The notes under the pieces: generated by a model
What the model was told of the DNA's origin: nothing
Database searches by the model: none
What the model saw: only the letters and a program-made list of their open reading frames with translations
Program-made: the position numbers and the translations under genes
Assembly (NCBI GenBank): GCA_017889625.1
Contig: JAGGAD010000017.1
Coordinates: 1-64,000, forward strand
Length of the DNA stretch: 64,000 nt
Reading direction: 5' to 3'
Source: Bacillota bacterium
GTDB taxonomy: Bacteria > Bacillota > Negativicutes > Sporomusales > CTSoil-080
Shown here: one piece after another, positions 54,977 through 63,122 of the stretch
How the letters are laid out: every line of letters starts with the position of its first letter
How positions within the stretch are numbered: position 1 is the stretch's first letter

Positions 54977-56329
54977 CTACATGCAACTTTTAATTGCATT
55001 TTCTAAGATTGTAAGCCCCGCATCGACTTGAGCATCTGTAATGACCAGCGGCGCTAAGAACCGCAGCACATTCTTATAAACACCGGCATTTTCAATAATT
55101 AGGCCATGCTGCGCACAATACTGGACCACTTTGTCCACTAATTCGTCATTGGGCGCTTTGGTGGTCTGGTCTTTTACCAGTTCAAGGCCGATCATGGCGC
55201 CAAGCCCGCGCACATCGCCGATGACAGGATATTTTTTCTTCCAGGATTCATAAGTTGCCGTCACTTTTTTACCAATTTCTTGAGACCGCTCGGCCAGGTG
55301 ATCTCTTTCCATAAGTTCGATAGTTTTAAGCGCCGCGGCACAGGACAAGGCATTGCCGCCAAATGTACCGCCAATAACCCCCGGGGTAACGCCGTCCATA
55401 ATTTCACTGCTGGCAATTACGGCGCTGATCGGCAGCCCTGCCGCGATAGACTTTGCCGCAGCGATAATGTCCGGTTCACAGCCGGCTTCTTGCCAATATT
55501 CCGAGGCAAACATTTTACCGGTCCGGCAAAAGCCGGTTTGGACTTCATCAGCAATCAACAAAATTCCATGCTTATCACAAATTGCCCGCAACGCCTTTAC
55601 CCATTCGATAGGCGCCGGAATAAATCCGCCTTCGCCTTGAAGCGGTTCTAATACCATAGCCGCAATCTGATCGGCCGGCGAACATTCTTCAAATATTTTA
55701 TAAACCGAATTGATACAGAAATCAAGGGCCTGTTTTTCGGTCATACCTTCCGGCTTTCGATAAAGATAAGGGTACTCGGCCCGATAGATGCCATCCGGGA
55801 ATGGTCCCATCCCAATGGCATAGGCTTTCTTGGACGTCATTGCCATAGTAAGCATTGTTCGGCCATGAAAAGCTCCGGAGAATACAATAATATTTGGTCT
55901 CTTAGTATATGACTTGGCAATCTTTACGGCATTTTCATCGGCTTCTGCGCCACTATTTGCCAAGAAAGTTTTTTTCTTGCCCCCTCTTACCGGTACTATA
56001 GCATTTAGTTTTTCCGCCAATTGTACATATCCTTGATGGGTGACAATATTAAACATACCGTGAAAATATTTTTCCGTCTGTTCTTTTACCGCTTCGATGA
56101 TTTCTGGTTGACTGTATCCGATATTTAAAACCCCAACTCCACCTACCCAATCAAGAAAGCAGTTTCCGTCTACGTCCTCCAGCATCGCCCCTTCGCCACG
56201 GGCAATAGCAACCGGATATGCACAACGCACAGCCGAGGAAGTGGCGTCTGCCCGGCGAGTAATCAATTCTTGCGCCTTGGGCCCCGGCAAGGTCTCGGTA
56301 ATAATCTTAGGTAATGCATCTCTTAGCAT
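54977..56329 (-). CDS. gabT: 4-aminobutyrate aminotransferase
   Basis: A 450-residue class III PLP aminotransferase. It shows DWVGGVGVLNIGYSQPEI, GAEADENAVKIAK, FSGAFHGRTMLTMAMTSK, LIADEVQTGFCRTGKMFA and the lysine region AAAKSIAAGLPISAVIA. It converts GABA and 2-oxoglutarate to succinate semialdehyde and glutamate. The sequence resembles GabT more than ornithine aminotransferase. GGGGGA lies before ATG. It precedes the 4-hydroxybutyrate dehydrogenase gene on the same transcript. Confidence 0.9.
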   Translation of the reverse strand: MLRDALPKIITETLPGPKAQELITRRADATSSAVRCAYPVAIARGEGAMLEDVDGNCFLDWVGGVGVLNIGYSQPEIIEAVKEQTEKYFHGMFNIVTHQGYVQLAEKLNAIVPVRGGKKKTFLANSGAEADENAVKIAKSYTKRPNIIVFSGAFHGRTMLTMAMTSKKAYAIGMGPFPDGIYRAEYPYLYRKPEGMTEKQALDFCINSVYKIFEECSPADQIAAMVLEPLQGEGGFIPAPIEWVKALRAICDKHGILLIADEVQTGFCRTGKMFASEYWQEAGCEPDIIAAAKSIAAGLPISAVIASSEIMDGVTPGVIGGTFGGNALSCAAALKTIELMERDHLAERSQEIGKKVTATYESWKKKYPVIGDVRGLGAMIGLELVKDQTTKAPNDELVDKVVQYCAQHGLIIENAGVYKNVLRFLAPLVITDAQVDAGLTILENAIKSCM

Positions 56330-56368
56330 ATCAATTCCCCCATTCGTATATAAAACGGTTATATATAC

Positions 56369-57295
56369 TTAATAAATTTTTAATACCTCTAACATTTTTC
56401 TATCTCGTTCATTAATTTCTTCTAACGCTTCTGTTTCAGTATAATGATAGAATCCCTGGCCAGATTTTACACCGTAACATTTTTTTGCAATCATATCTTC
56501 CAATAAACTATTTTTTTCATTACTGTTGCACAGATCGGGATAAAGATATTTAGCAACATTGTTAAAAACTTCTATCCCACCCAAATCTACAATTTTAAAT
56601 GGCCCCGAACAAGAATAACGAATTCCGTTACCATATTTTAAGGTACGATCAATATCTTCTGGTGTCGCCACACCGTTCTCAACAAGATAACTTGCTTCCC
56701 GTAACAAGGCAAATTGCAGACGATTGGAAATAAACCCTTTTATATCTTTTTTTAGAACAACCGGCTCTTTATTAACACTCTTCAAAACAGCTAGTAACGT
56801 GTCAATAATCGCATTACTTGTGGTTTTACTTCTTACCACTTCAACTAACGGTATGATATGCGGCGGATTTAACCAGTGCGTTCCACAAAACCGTTCTGAA
56901 TGAGTTATATGTTTTCCCAGTTCGTTAATTGAAATCGCTGAAGTATTTGTCGTTACTATTGACTCGGCTGGCAGCACTTCTGACAGCATCTGTAAAAATT
57001 CAATCTTACTCTCTAATACTTCCGGAATTGACTCAATTACTAAGTCAGCATTTTTAAAACAATTACTATCCATTGTGTAAATAATACTGTTTTGTATTTT
57101 TTCCGACTCTTTTGTCGTTACTATCCCATTTTTTATTGCGATATCTTGGCAATCGACTATAATTTTTCTTGCACGTTGAAAGCTTGCTTCTCTCGGCGCA
57201 TATAAAACAGTATGATAGTTAAATTGGGCAAAGGTTTGAGCAATAGAGGCACCCATAAGCCCGGCACCCGCAATGACAACATTTTTAATATCTAT
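56369..57295 (-). CDS. 3-hydroxyacyl-CoA-dehydrogenase-family protein, probable ATA start
   Basis: The family fold is clear: EVLESKIEFLQMLSEVLP, NTSAISINELG, a HWLNPPHIIPLVEV active-site segment and GFISNRLQFALLRE. The Rossmann glycines (IAGAGLMGAS) lie upstream of the first ATG (57256), so the protein must start earlier, but only ATA (57295) and ATT (57301) are available. AGGAG stands 9 bases before ATA. The NPPH-IPLVEV variant resembles gulonate/carnitine dehydrogenases more than hydroxybutyryl-CoA dehydrogenase, so the substrate is open. Length with ATA start is 308 residues, normal. Confidence 0.75.
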   Translation of the reverse strand: MDIKNVVIAGAGLMGASIAQTFAQFNYHTVLYAPREASFQRARKIIVDCQDIAIKNGIVTTKESEKIQNSIIYTMDSNCFKNADLVIESIPEVLESKIEFLQMLSEVLPAESIVTTNTSAISINELGKHITHSERFCGTHWLNPPHIIPLVEVVRSKTTSNAIIDTLLAVLKSVNKEPVVLKKDIKGFISNRLQFALLREASYLVENGVATPEDIDRTLKYGNGIRYSCSGPFKIVDLGGIEVFNNVAKYLYPDLCNSNEKNSLLEDMIAKKCYGVKSGQGFYHYTETEALEEINERDRKMLEVLKIY

Positions 57296-57339
57296 TTTAA
57301 TCTTCTCCTTTCCCCCAAGTTCAAAAACACAGATTGTTA

Positions 57340-58110
57340 TTATACAAGCGCACCCGCTGCTTTTTGCAAATATTTTTGGGCCAACCGTGCAAATTTCCCC
57401 AGATTTTCATTAGTATCTCCGGGATACCCTTGTTGGTACAAGTCAGCAAGCCTGGTGAAATACTCTTTACACGGTCTTAATTCCGCAACTCGCATCAGTT
57501 GGCCTAACTTAAAGGAGTATGCTTCTTTTATTTCACGTACATATGCAAAGTCTTCAAAATTGCCTTCAAACATGGCAAATAGCTCAAAAATAGCTTGTTC
57601 ACAATGCCGGTCATACGCTTCACGAAAATATGTTTCTGCTGTTTTTTTATCTGCTTTTACCCCACCTTTTCCCGATTTATAATATAAACCCAGTTCATAA
57701 ATGGCCTGCGGCTGTTCTTCTTTTGCCTGGTTAAAATACGCCAGCCCTTTTACCTCATCGATTTGTGTTCCAAATCCATAGGTATAGCTCATACCAAGCC
57801 GGTACTTTACCGCTGTTTCGTATCCACCATCATCGTGAGCTAACACGGTTTGAAATAATCGCTCTTCAATTTTACAATCAGACGAAATACCTAAACTATA
57901 CCGCATACAATAAGCCAACTGATATATGGCCGGAATATACTGTTCATCTGCTGCTTTTTTATACCAAGCAACCGCTTCTATATAGTCTTTCAGTGCATAT
58001 TGATATTGCGCATAAGCAAAAAACGCTTTTTTGTCAGTTAGCTGCTTATTTTCCCAATATAAGGTTTCGCTTAACGCCTTCTCGTGTTCAATATCGGTGT
58101 AGGTACTCAT
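57340..58110 (-). CDS. Sel1-repeat protein
   Basis: About 256 residues made of Sel1-like helical repeats: DYIEAVAWYKKAADEQYIPAIYQLAYCMRYSLG, ETAVKYRLGMSYTYGFGT and QAIYELGLYYKSGKGGVKADKKTAETYFREA. Such proteins usually scaffold other proteins. No signal peptide. ATG at 58110 follows AAAGGGG. It sits within the likely operon between the QueG-like and dehydrogenase genes; its relation to GABA metabolism is unknown. Confidence 0.85.
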   Translation of the reverse strand: MSTYTDIEHEKALSETLYWENKQLTDKKAFFAYAQYQYALKDYIEAVAWYKKAADEQYIPAIYQLAYCMRYSLGISSDCKIEERLFQTVLAHDDGGYETAVKYRLGMSYTYGFGTQIDEVKGLAYFNQAKEEQPQAIYELGLYYKSGKGGVKADKKTAETYFREAYDRHCEQAIFELFAMFEGNFEDFAYVREIKEAYSFKLGQLMRVAELRPCKEYFTRLADLYQQGYPGDTNENLGKFARLAQKYLQKAAGALV

Positions 58111-58121
58111 GATATTCCCCT

Positions 58122-58862
58122 TTAACAAAATCCTTTAGCCGCGCAGGGCCCCGAACTGCACATAGCACACCCCTGCTGCAAATCATGAATATTTTTTCCA
58201 TCCAAATAAGCATTACAGCGAAACCTATCAAAAGTAGTTTCCGTCAATGCGCCTGTTGGGCATTTTTCAACACACACTTTACATTTTCCCGTCTTATAAT
58301 AAAGACAATACGAGGTTTCCGGTCTTTGAGTAGGCGGAATATCGGCATCAATAATTATACTGCCCAGCCTTCCGGCGGTCCCACTTGGCGTAATTATAAG
58401 ATGATTTAGACCGAAAGTGCCAATACCGGCAATTACCGCCGAAGCCTTGTGCGACCATTTCGTCGTTAATTCAATAGGATCAAAGTTGCATGTGGGCGGT
58501 TCATGTTCCGCCCTTATTCCTCTATCCTGTAATTTGGCTCTTAGCCGGCACCCAATTCTTTCTAAAAGAGCATTGGTAATGGTATAATTATCCGACCACT
58601 CTTGTACAATTACGTTTTTCCCCTGAATCTTTTGAATGATCGAAAGGGAATACGGTATAAAGTACACAACAACAGTTTTCGCCGTCGGCAGTATCTCATT
58701 AGGATGAAGCTGTTTTGTTTTAAGAATATCGCTAAGTTTAGCATAGAGCGGGTCTTGCGCACTCGCATACCCGATTATAGCTTCACGATACCGGAAGCTT
58801 TCCTTATGCTGCATTACTTCTTCTTGGACAATTGTTTCAATGATGGTTGATAATCCGTCCAC
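58122..58862 (-). CDS. QueG-like [4Fe-4S] protein (COG1600-like)
   Basis: A 246-residue protein related to epoxyqueuosine reductase. It has a ferredoxin-like motif CKVCVEKCPTGAL, more cysteines after it (RCNAYL, GCAMCSSGPC), and an N-terminal domain with the strand VVVYFIPYSL. It lacks the C-terminal HEAT repeats of full QueG and may act as a redox enzyme on another substrate. The start is GTG with AAAGGAGG 6 bases ahead. First gene of a tightly packed minus-strand string. Confidence 0.7.
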   Translation of the reverse strand: MDGLSTIIETIVQEEVMQHKESFRYREAIIGYASAQDPLYAKLSDILKTKQLHPNEILPTAKTVVVYFIPYSLSIIQKIQGKNVIVQEWSDNYTITNALLERIGCRLRAKLQDRGIRAEHEPPTCNFDPIELTTKWSHKASAVIAGIGTFGLNHLIITPSGTAGRLGSIIIDADIPPTQRPETSYCLYYKTGKCKVCVEKCPTGALTETTFDRFRCNAYLDGKNIHDLQQGCAMCSSGPCAAKGFC

Positions 58863-58894
58863 ACCAATCCTCCTTTCTGCCTTAACCGTAAAAA

Positions 58895-60094
58895 CTAGCC
58901 GTTAAACACTTCTAAAGCCTGCACAAAATCGGCAATTAAATCCTCCCCATCTTCAATACCTACGGAAATCCGCATAAGACCATAGGAAATCCCCATTTTT
59001 TTAAGTTCTTCCTGTGGAACATGATGATGCGAAGAATGCAACGGATGGGAAAGAGTAGTTCTAATACCGCCCAAAGTAGGCGCATAGTGCGCTAAGTGCA
59101 ATCTGTCCATAAATTGATTAATTTTTTTCGCATCATTCGGCATTTCAAAACTCAGCATCCCGGTCATACTCTCATTATCTTTAAATAATTTTTCCGCCAA
59201 AACGTGCTGAGGATGACTTTCCAGCGAAGGATGATTTACATGCAGTACGGCCGGGTGGTCATTCAGCACCTTAGCCAGCAAAGCGGCATTTTTCATTTGT
59301 TTTCTGACCCGTAAATCCATCGTATGGATACCCCGATAAACCATCCAGGCACTAAATGGACAGCCGGATGTTCCCGTAAGCATTCTAATTGTATGTATCT
59401 TATTATAAATTTCTTCATCATTTACGGTAATCGATCCTGCCAAGGCATCGCTGTGCCCGTTAATATATTTGGTAAGACTATTAATAACAATATCAGCGCC
59501 CAAGGCGATCGGTTTAATAGCAATCGGAGTAGTAAAAGTATTATCCACCATCAGCAAAGCACCGCAAGAATGAGCCAGTTTTGCCAATTCCCCAATATCC
59601 GCCAGACGGTCAGTAGGATTACTTACAACTTCCGTATAAATCATTTTTGTTTCCGGTCTAATTGCGGCTTGAACCGCCGGCAAATCACCAAAATCTACAT
59701 AATCAACTTTTACACCATATTTTTGCAGCAATAAGTTAATTGCATCAAATGTTTCTCCATAAATATTCGAATTGGCAATAAAATGATCGCCTGGTTCTAA
59801 CAACGAAAAATAGGTTGTAGTAATGGCTCCCATGCCCGATGAAAAAATAAGAGTATGAGTACCTCTTTCCATAAACGAAATGGCTTTTCCTAATGCATTA
59901 CGATTGGGATTACGCGTACGTACATAAGTATAACCTTTTTCATCATATGTATTTTGCACATCTTCCAAATTTCCCATCGTAAAAGCTGTTGTTAAAAAAA
60001 TAGGGAAAGATTCTGGCTTCAGTGAACAACCATTTAAGGTTTCACCTTCATACAACAGTTGAGTTGCTTCACTAAAATTCATTTCCTTTTTCAT
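58895..60094 (-). CDS. Cys/Met-metabolism PLP enzyme (cystathionine/methionine lyase type)
   Basis: A 399-residue gamma-family PLP enzyme. The lysine is in INSLTKYINGHSDALAG; other signatures are YTYVRTRNPNRNALGKAIS, FSSGMGAITTTYF, YTEVVSNPT and MVDNTFTTPIAIKP. It could be methionine gamma-lyase, cystathionine lyase or a synthase; the specific reaction cannot be read. Its promoter carries a 19-base spacer and the divergent-side MerR-type regulator lies just upstream, suggesting that the regulator controls it. Confidence 0.88.
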   Translation of the reverse strand: MKKEMNFSEATQLLYEGETLNGCSLKPESFPIFLTTAFTMGNLEDVQNTYDEKGYTYVRTRNPNRNALGKAISFMERGTHTLIFSSGMGAITTTYFSLLEPGDHFIANSNIYGETFDAINLLLQKYGVKVDYVDFGDLPAVQAAIRPETKMIYTEVVSNPTDRLADIGELAKLAHSCGALLMVDNTFTTPIAIKPIALGADIVINSLTKYINGHSDALAGSITVNDEEIYNKIHTIRMLTGTSGCPFSAWMVYRGIHTMDLRVRKQMKNAALLAKVLNDHPAVLHVNHPSLESHPQHVLAEKLFKDNESMTGMLSFEMPNDAKKINQFMDRLHLAHYAPTLGGIRTTLSHPLHSSHHHVPQEELKKMGISYGLMRISVGIEDGEDLIADFVQALEVFNG

Positions 60095-60140
60095 AAATAC
60101 ATCACCACCATATCAAATTTTAAAGAATAAAGTTACAACA

Positions 60141-60189
60141 ATTGGCTAGCCAATCGGTGTAACTTCATCGTTTCTCAACCTTGGTTGAG
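60141..60189 (-). promoter_or_regulatory. two perfect palindromes in the PLP-lyase leader
   Basis: ATTGGCTAGCCAAT (60141-60154) and CTCAACCTTGGTTGAG (60174-60189) lie between the promoter and the start codon. They could be operators or small mRNA hairpins. Confidence 0.45.
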
Positions 60190-60192
60190 GTC

Positions 60193-60223
60193 ATTGTATA
60201 GTCTATATTTGATACAGAGTCAA
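60193..60223 (-). promoter_or_regulatory. MerR-type promoter of the PLP-lyase gene
   Basis: TTGACT (60218-60223) and TACAAT (60193-60198) on the minus strand are separated by 19 bases, the extended spacer that MerR activators correct. Confidence 0.6.
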
Positions 60224-60256
60224 TCTTTTCTTTACACAACCTGTTACAATATCTTT

Positions 60257-61057
60257 CTATTTTTCTTCAGTAACAAGTATTTGGATTTCATACGGACAAT
60301 TATGATATTCCACTAAATTATCTTCGTATTCATTAGCGATTACATAGGGCGGAGTTTTGTGATTTTTAAAATATTCCGCGATAAATTCTGGATTCCAATT
60401 CTCTGTACGGATTTTCCCCCGGAAGCACAAATATTCACCGGCGGGCAATTCCCAAAACCACTTTGCCTCATCGAAAGGTTTTTCTTTTAAGTAGATAAAA
60501 TATTTATTAGCTACAAACTTTTTCTCTACCAAGCTCGCAAATTCGGCAATATAGCCATATTGTCGACGATATTTTAGATCTTGGCTATTTTTCAGTTTTG
60601 CCAATCTGGTTTCAACACTTTCTACTGTATCACTTTCCAAATAATCAACAAACATCACATATCGTTTATCCAAATGAGACACATATGGAATATTATCAAA
60701 ATGATGCCGCTCTAAGTATTTAAAATAATTAATATACCAATGAATGTCATCATACGTTTCCTGTATCTTTTCCAATTCACCAGCTATTCTCTGTTTCTGA
60801 ATTTCCAGGTAGGCTAACATTTTATCGGTCTTTCCCTCTTCTAAAATTTCAGCAATTTCCGGTAAAGACAGCCCTAGCCTTCTTAAATACTTAATCCGGT
60901 CAATATAATGAAATTGTTTAAAAGAATAGTAGCGATACCCTGTCTCGGGATCAATATACTGTGGTTCCAATAACTTTAAATTAGAATAATTTCTCAATGT
61001 CTGTACGGAAATCCCCATAATTCTTGCTGTATCACCAATCGAATACAAATCATCCAT
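60257..61057 (-). CDS. MerR-family regulator with GyrI-like effector domain
   Basis: A 266-residue BmrR-type regulator. The N-terminal MerR domain has YSIGDTARIMGISVQTLRNYSNLKLLEP and DPETGYRYYSFKQFHYIDRIKYLRRLGLSL; a coiled coil (residues 80-125) follows, then a C-terminal domain rich in aromatic residues (WFWELPAGEYLCFRG, EIQILV) that would bind a small molecule. GGAGG precedes ATG. It is flanked by two promoters with 19-base spacers, consistent with activating the PLP lyase and the peptide importer. Confidence 0.9.
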   Translation of the reverse strand: MDDLYSIGDTARIMGISVQTLRNYSNLKLLEPQYIDPETGYRYYSFKQFHYIDRIKYLRRLGLSLPEIAEILEEGKTDKMLAYLEIQKQRIAGELEKIQETYDDIHWYINYFKYLERHHFDNIPYVSHLDKRYVMFVDYLESDTVESVETRLAKLKNSQDLKYRRQYGYIAEFASLVEKKFVANKYFIYLKEKPFDEAKWFWELPAGEYLCFRGKIRTENWNPEFIAEYFKNHKTPPYVIANEYEDNLVEYHNCPYEIQILVTEEK

Positions 61058-61235
61058 ACAAACAACCTCCCTCTTAGTTGCTGATCTTATCTTTTTATAT
61101 TATCATTGATAAAGAAACACGTTACTGCACTTTCTGCAAAAAGCATCTCCATTATTACATTATACTATGAAGTTTTCTTTGTATATACTCCTCACATCAG
61201 ATACTAACCATAAAATATTGATTCTGAAATAATAA

Positions 61236-61266
61236 TTGACTTTATAGTTATGGTAGAGTTTATAAT
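61236..61266 (+). promoter_or_regulatory. MerR-type promoter of the peptide ABC importer
   Basis: TTGACT (61236-61241) and TATAAT (61261-61266) with a 19-base spacer containing a partial dyad (ACTTTATAG/TAGAGTT). Confidence 0.55.
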
Positions 61267-61296
61267 GATATCAATTCAATACATGACATTATCTTA

Positions 61297-61337
61297 AAAA
61301 CAAAGGGGTTTTTATTAAAAAACACCCCTTTGTTTTT
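61297..61337 (+). terminator. attenuator-like terminator in the importer leader
   Basis: AACAAAGGGGT pairs with ACCCCTTTGTT, followed by a run of T. It lies between the promoter and the binding-protein gene, so it may limit readthrough; the rest of the 61058-61448 region holds no gene. Confidence 0.65.
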
Positions 61338-61448
61338 TTTTAACAGAAAATAGCATTTAACTATTGAAACTAAGGAAAAGGAGGTTACTTTTAAATACTA
61401 CTAAAAAGCTCATAGCTTTCATTTACATTATAAAAGGAGATGTTAATC

Positions 61449-62972
61449 ATGAAAAAGGCTGTCTCATTATTCTTGTGTATAGTACTCTTTGGCGTTTTTC
61501 TTGCTGGCTGTGGAAAAAATGAATCGGCGGTAAGTCAAATTGTAATCGCCAGAAACCTCGACATTACCGATTTAGACCCTACTTCTACTAATGATAATAC
61601 TTCCATTTGGACGTTATCACTATTATTAGAAGGTCTCGTAAAGGCCAGTGATGACGGGAAAAAAATTGAACCAAGTTTAGCCAAAAGTTGGGAGATTAGT
61701 TCTGATGGGCTAACCTATACCTTTCATTTAATACCTAATCTTAAGTTTTCCGATGGTACCCCTGTAAAAGGAGAAGACTGGGTATTTTCCTTTGAACGGG
61801 CTAAAAATACTGCAGAAAAATATTGGAAATTTGCTGCAGAAAACATTACTGAAGTTACGGCCCCTGATGACCAAACACTTGTTGTAAAAATTAAAGAACC
61901 AAATGCATCAACATTATCTTACTTCTCCATGTTTAACATGACAGTTCAATCGAAAGCAGCCTATGAAAAAGCCGGCAGCTATGCAGAAAAAGGTCCAATT
62001 GGAACCGGCCCCTACTATGTAAAAGAATGGGTAAAAGATAACTATCTACTGCTTGAAAAGAATCCCTACTACCATGCACAAGGCGAACCTAAGACAGCGC
62101 AAATTAAGTTCGTGGTTGTTCCAGATGACAATGCCCGAGTGATGCAGTTGCAGTCCGGTGCCGTAGATATTATTACCGATGTTCCTTATAGCAGTATGGC
62201 AACACTGAAGAACGCAAATGATATTCAAACTATGGGAATTCCTTCTACCAGCGATCGTTACTTAGTATTCAATACAACCGATCCGATTTTAGGCAATGCC
62301 AAGGTAAGGCAAGCGCTGCTGTATGCAACCAATAAACAAGATATTGTCAATATGGTGTTAAATGGATACGGCGAGGCAGCCATTTCTTATATGCCGAAGA
62401 ACGGCTTGTTCTGGAACGATCAAATCCAGCCAGCACCCTATGACGTAGAAAAAGCTAAAGCATTACTTAAAGATGCAGGCTATCCTAACGGATTCGAAGT
62501 AGAAATATTGGTTCGTTCCGGTAATGCAGTATTTGAGCAAATTGCTACAATTATAAAAGAACAATGGGCTAAAGCCGGAGTTAAAGTAAATCTGGTTTCG
62601 CTAGACACTGCATCCTTATTAGAAAGACAAAATAATATGAAACACCAGATAGTCATTGGTTCCTGGACGGATGATCTATTAGACCCCTCCCAATTGGGTA
62701 GTTATTTCTGGGATTATAAAGTGTCTAAAAGCTTCTATACAGGCTATCAGAATCAAACCGCTAGTGCAATATTTAAACAGGCTTGCATTGAATTGGATGA
62801 TAATAAGCGGGCCGACATGTATAAAACCCTGCAGAAAATTTTATATGATGACTCTCCGGTAATTAACCTTTATCACTCCGAATTCCCGGTTGCGTTGAAA
62901 AAGAACATCCAGGGCTTCGTGCAAACTCCGCTGGGCGCTTACCGATTCGATAATTTGGTAAAAACTAAATAG
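61449..62972 (+). CDS. oligopeptide/nickel-type ABC substrate-binding lipoprotein
   Basis: About 507 residues, family 5 binding protein. Lipobox FLAGCG; LEPSLAKSWEISSDGLTYTFHL, LKFSDGTPVKGEDWVFSFERA, GTGPYYVKEW and NPYY repeats are typical of DppA/OppA. Ligand unknown. ATG at 61449 has AAAGGAG 9 bases upstream; an in-frame ATG at 61440 abuts that site. It begins the importer transcript controlled by the 19-spacer promoter. Confidence 0.93.
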   Translation: MKKAVSLFLCIVLFGVFLAGCGKNESAVSQIVIARNLDITDLDPTSTNDNTSIWTLSLLLEGLVKASDDGKKIEPSLAKSWEISSDGLTYTFHLIPNLKFSDGTPVKGEDWVFSFERAKNTAEKYWKFAAENITEVTAPDDQTLVVKIKEPNASTLSYFSMFNMTVQSKAAYEKAGSYAEKGPIGTGPYYVKEWVKDNYLLLEKNPYYHAQGEPKTAQIKFVVVPDDNARVMQLQSGAVDIITDVPYSSMATLKNANDIQTMGIPSTSDRYLVFNTTDPILGNAKVRQALLYATNKQDIVNMVLNGYGEAAISYMPKNGLFWNDQIQPAPYDVEKAKALLKDAGYPNGFEVEILVRSGNAVFEQIATIIKEQWAKAGVKVNLVSLDTASLLERQNNMKHQIVIGSWTDDLLDPSQLGSYFWDYKVSKSFYTGYQNQTASAIFKQACIELDDNKRADMYKTLQKILYDDSPVINLYHSEFPVALKKNIQGFVQTPLGAYRFDNLVKTK

Positions 62973-63032
62973 TTACTAATTACTAGCATTTTGATTACAG
63001 ACTATTTCACAGGTTACATTTTTCTTTCCGAT

Positions 63033-63065
63033 TTGAGATCTCCGTTAGAATAACGGAGATCTCAA
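63033..63065 (+). terminator. hairpin between binding protein and permease genes
   Basis: TTGAGATCTCCGTTA pairs exactly with TAACGGAGATCTCAA around GAA. Such hairpins often raise the level of binding-protein mRNA over permease mRNA. Confidence 0.75.
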
Positions 63066-63122
63066 AAAATCTTATTTTTGATCAAAAACACTATACAAGC
63101 CGCAAATAAAGGGGTGTGAATC

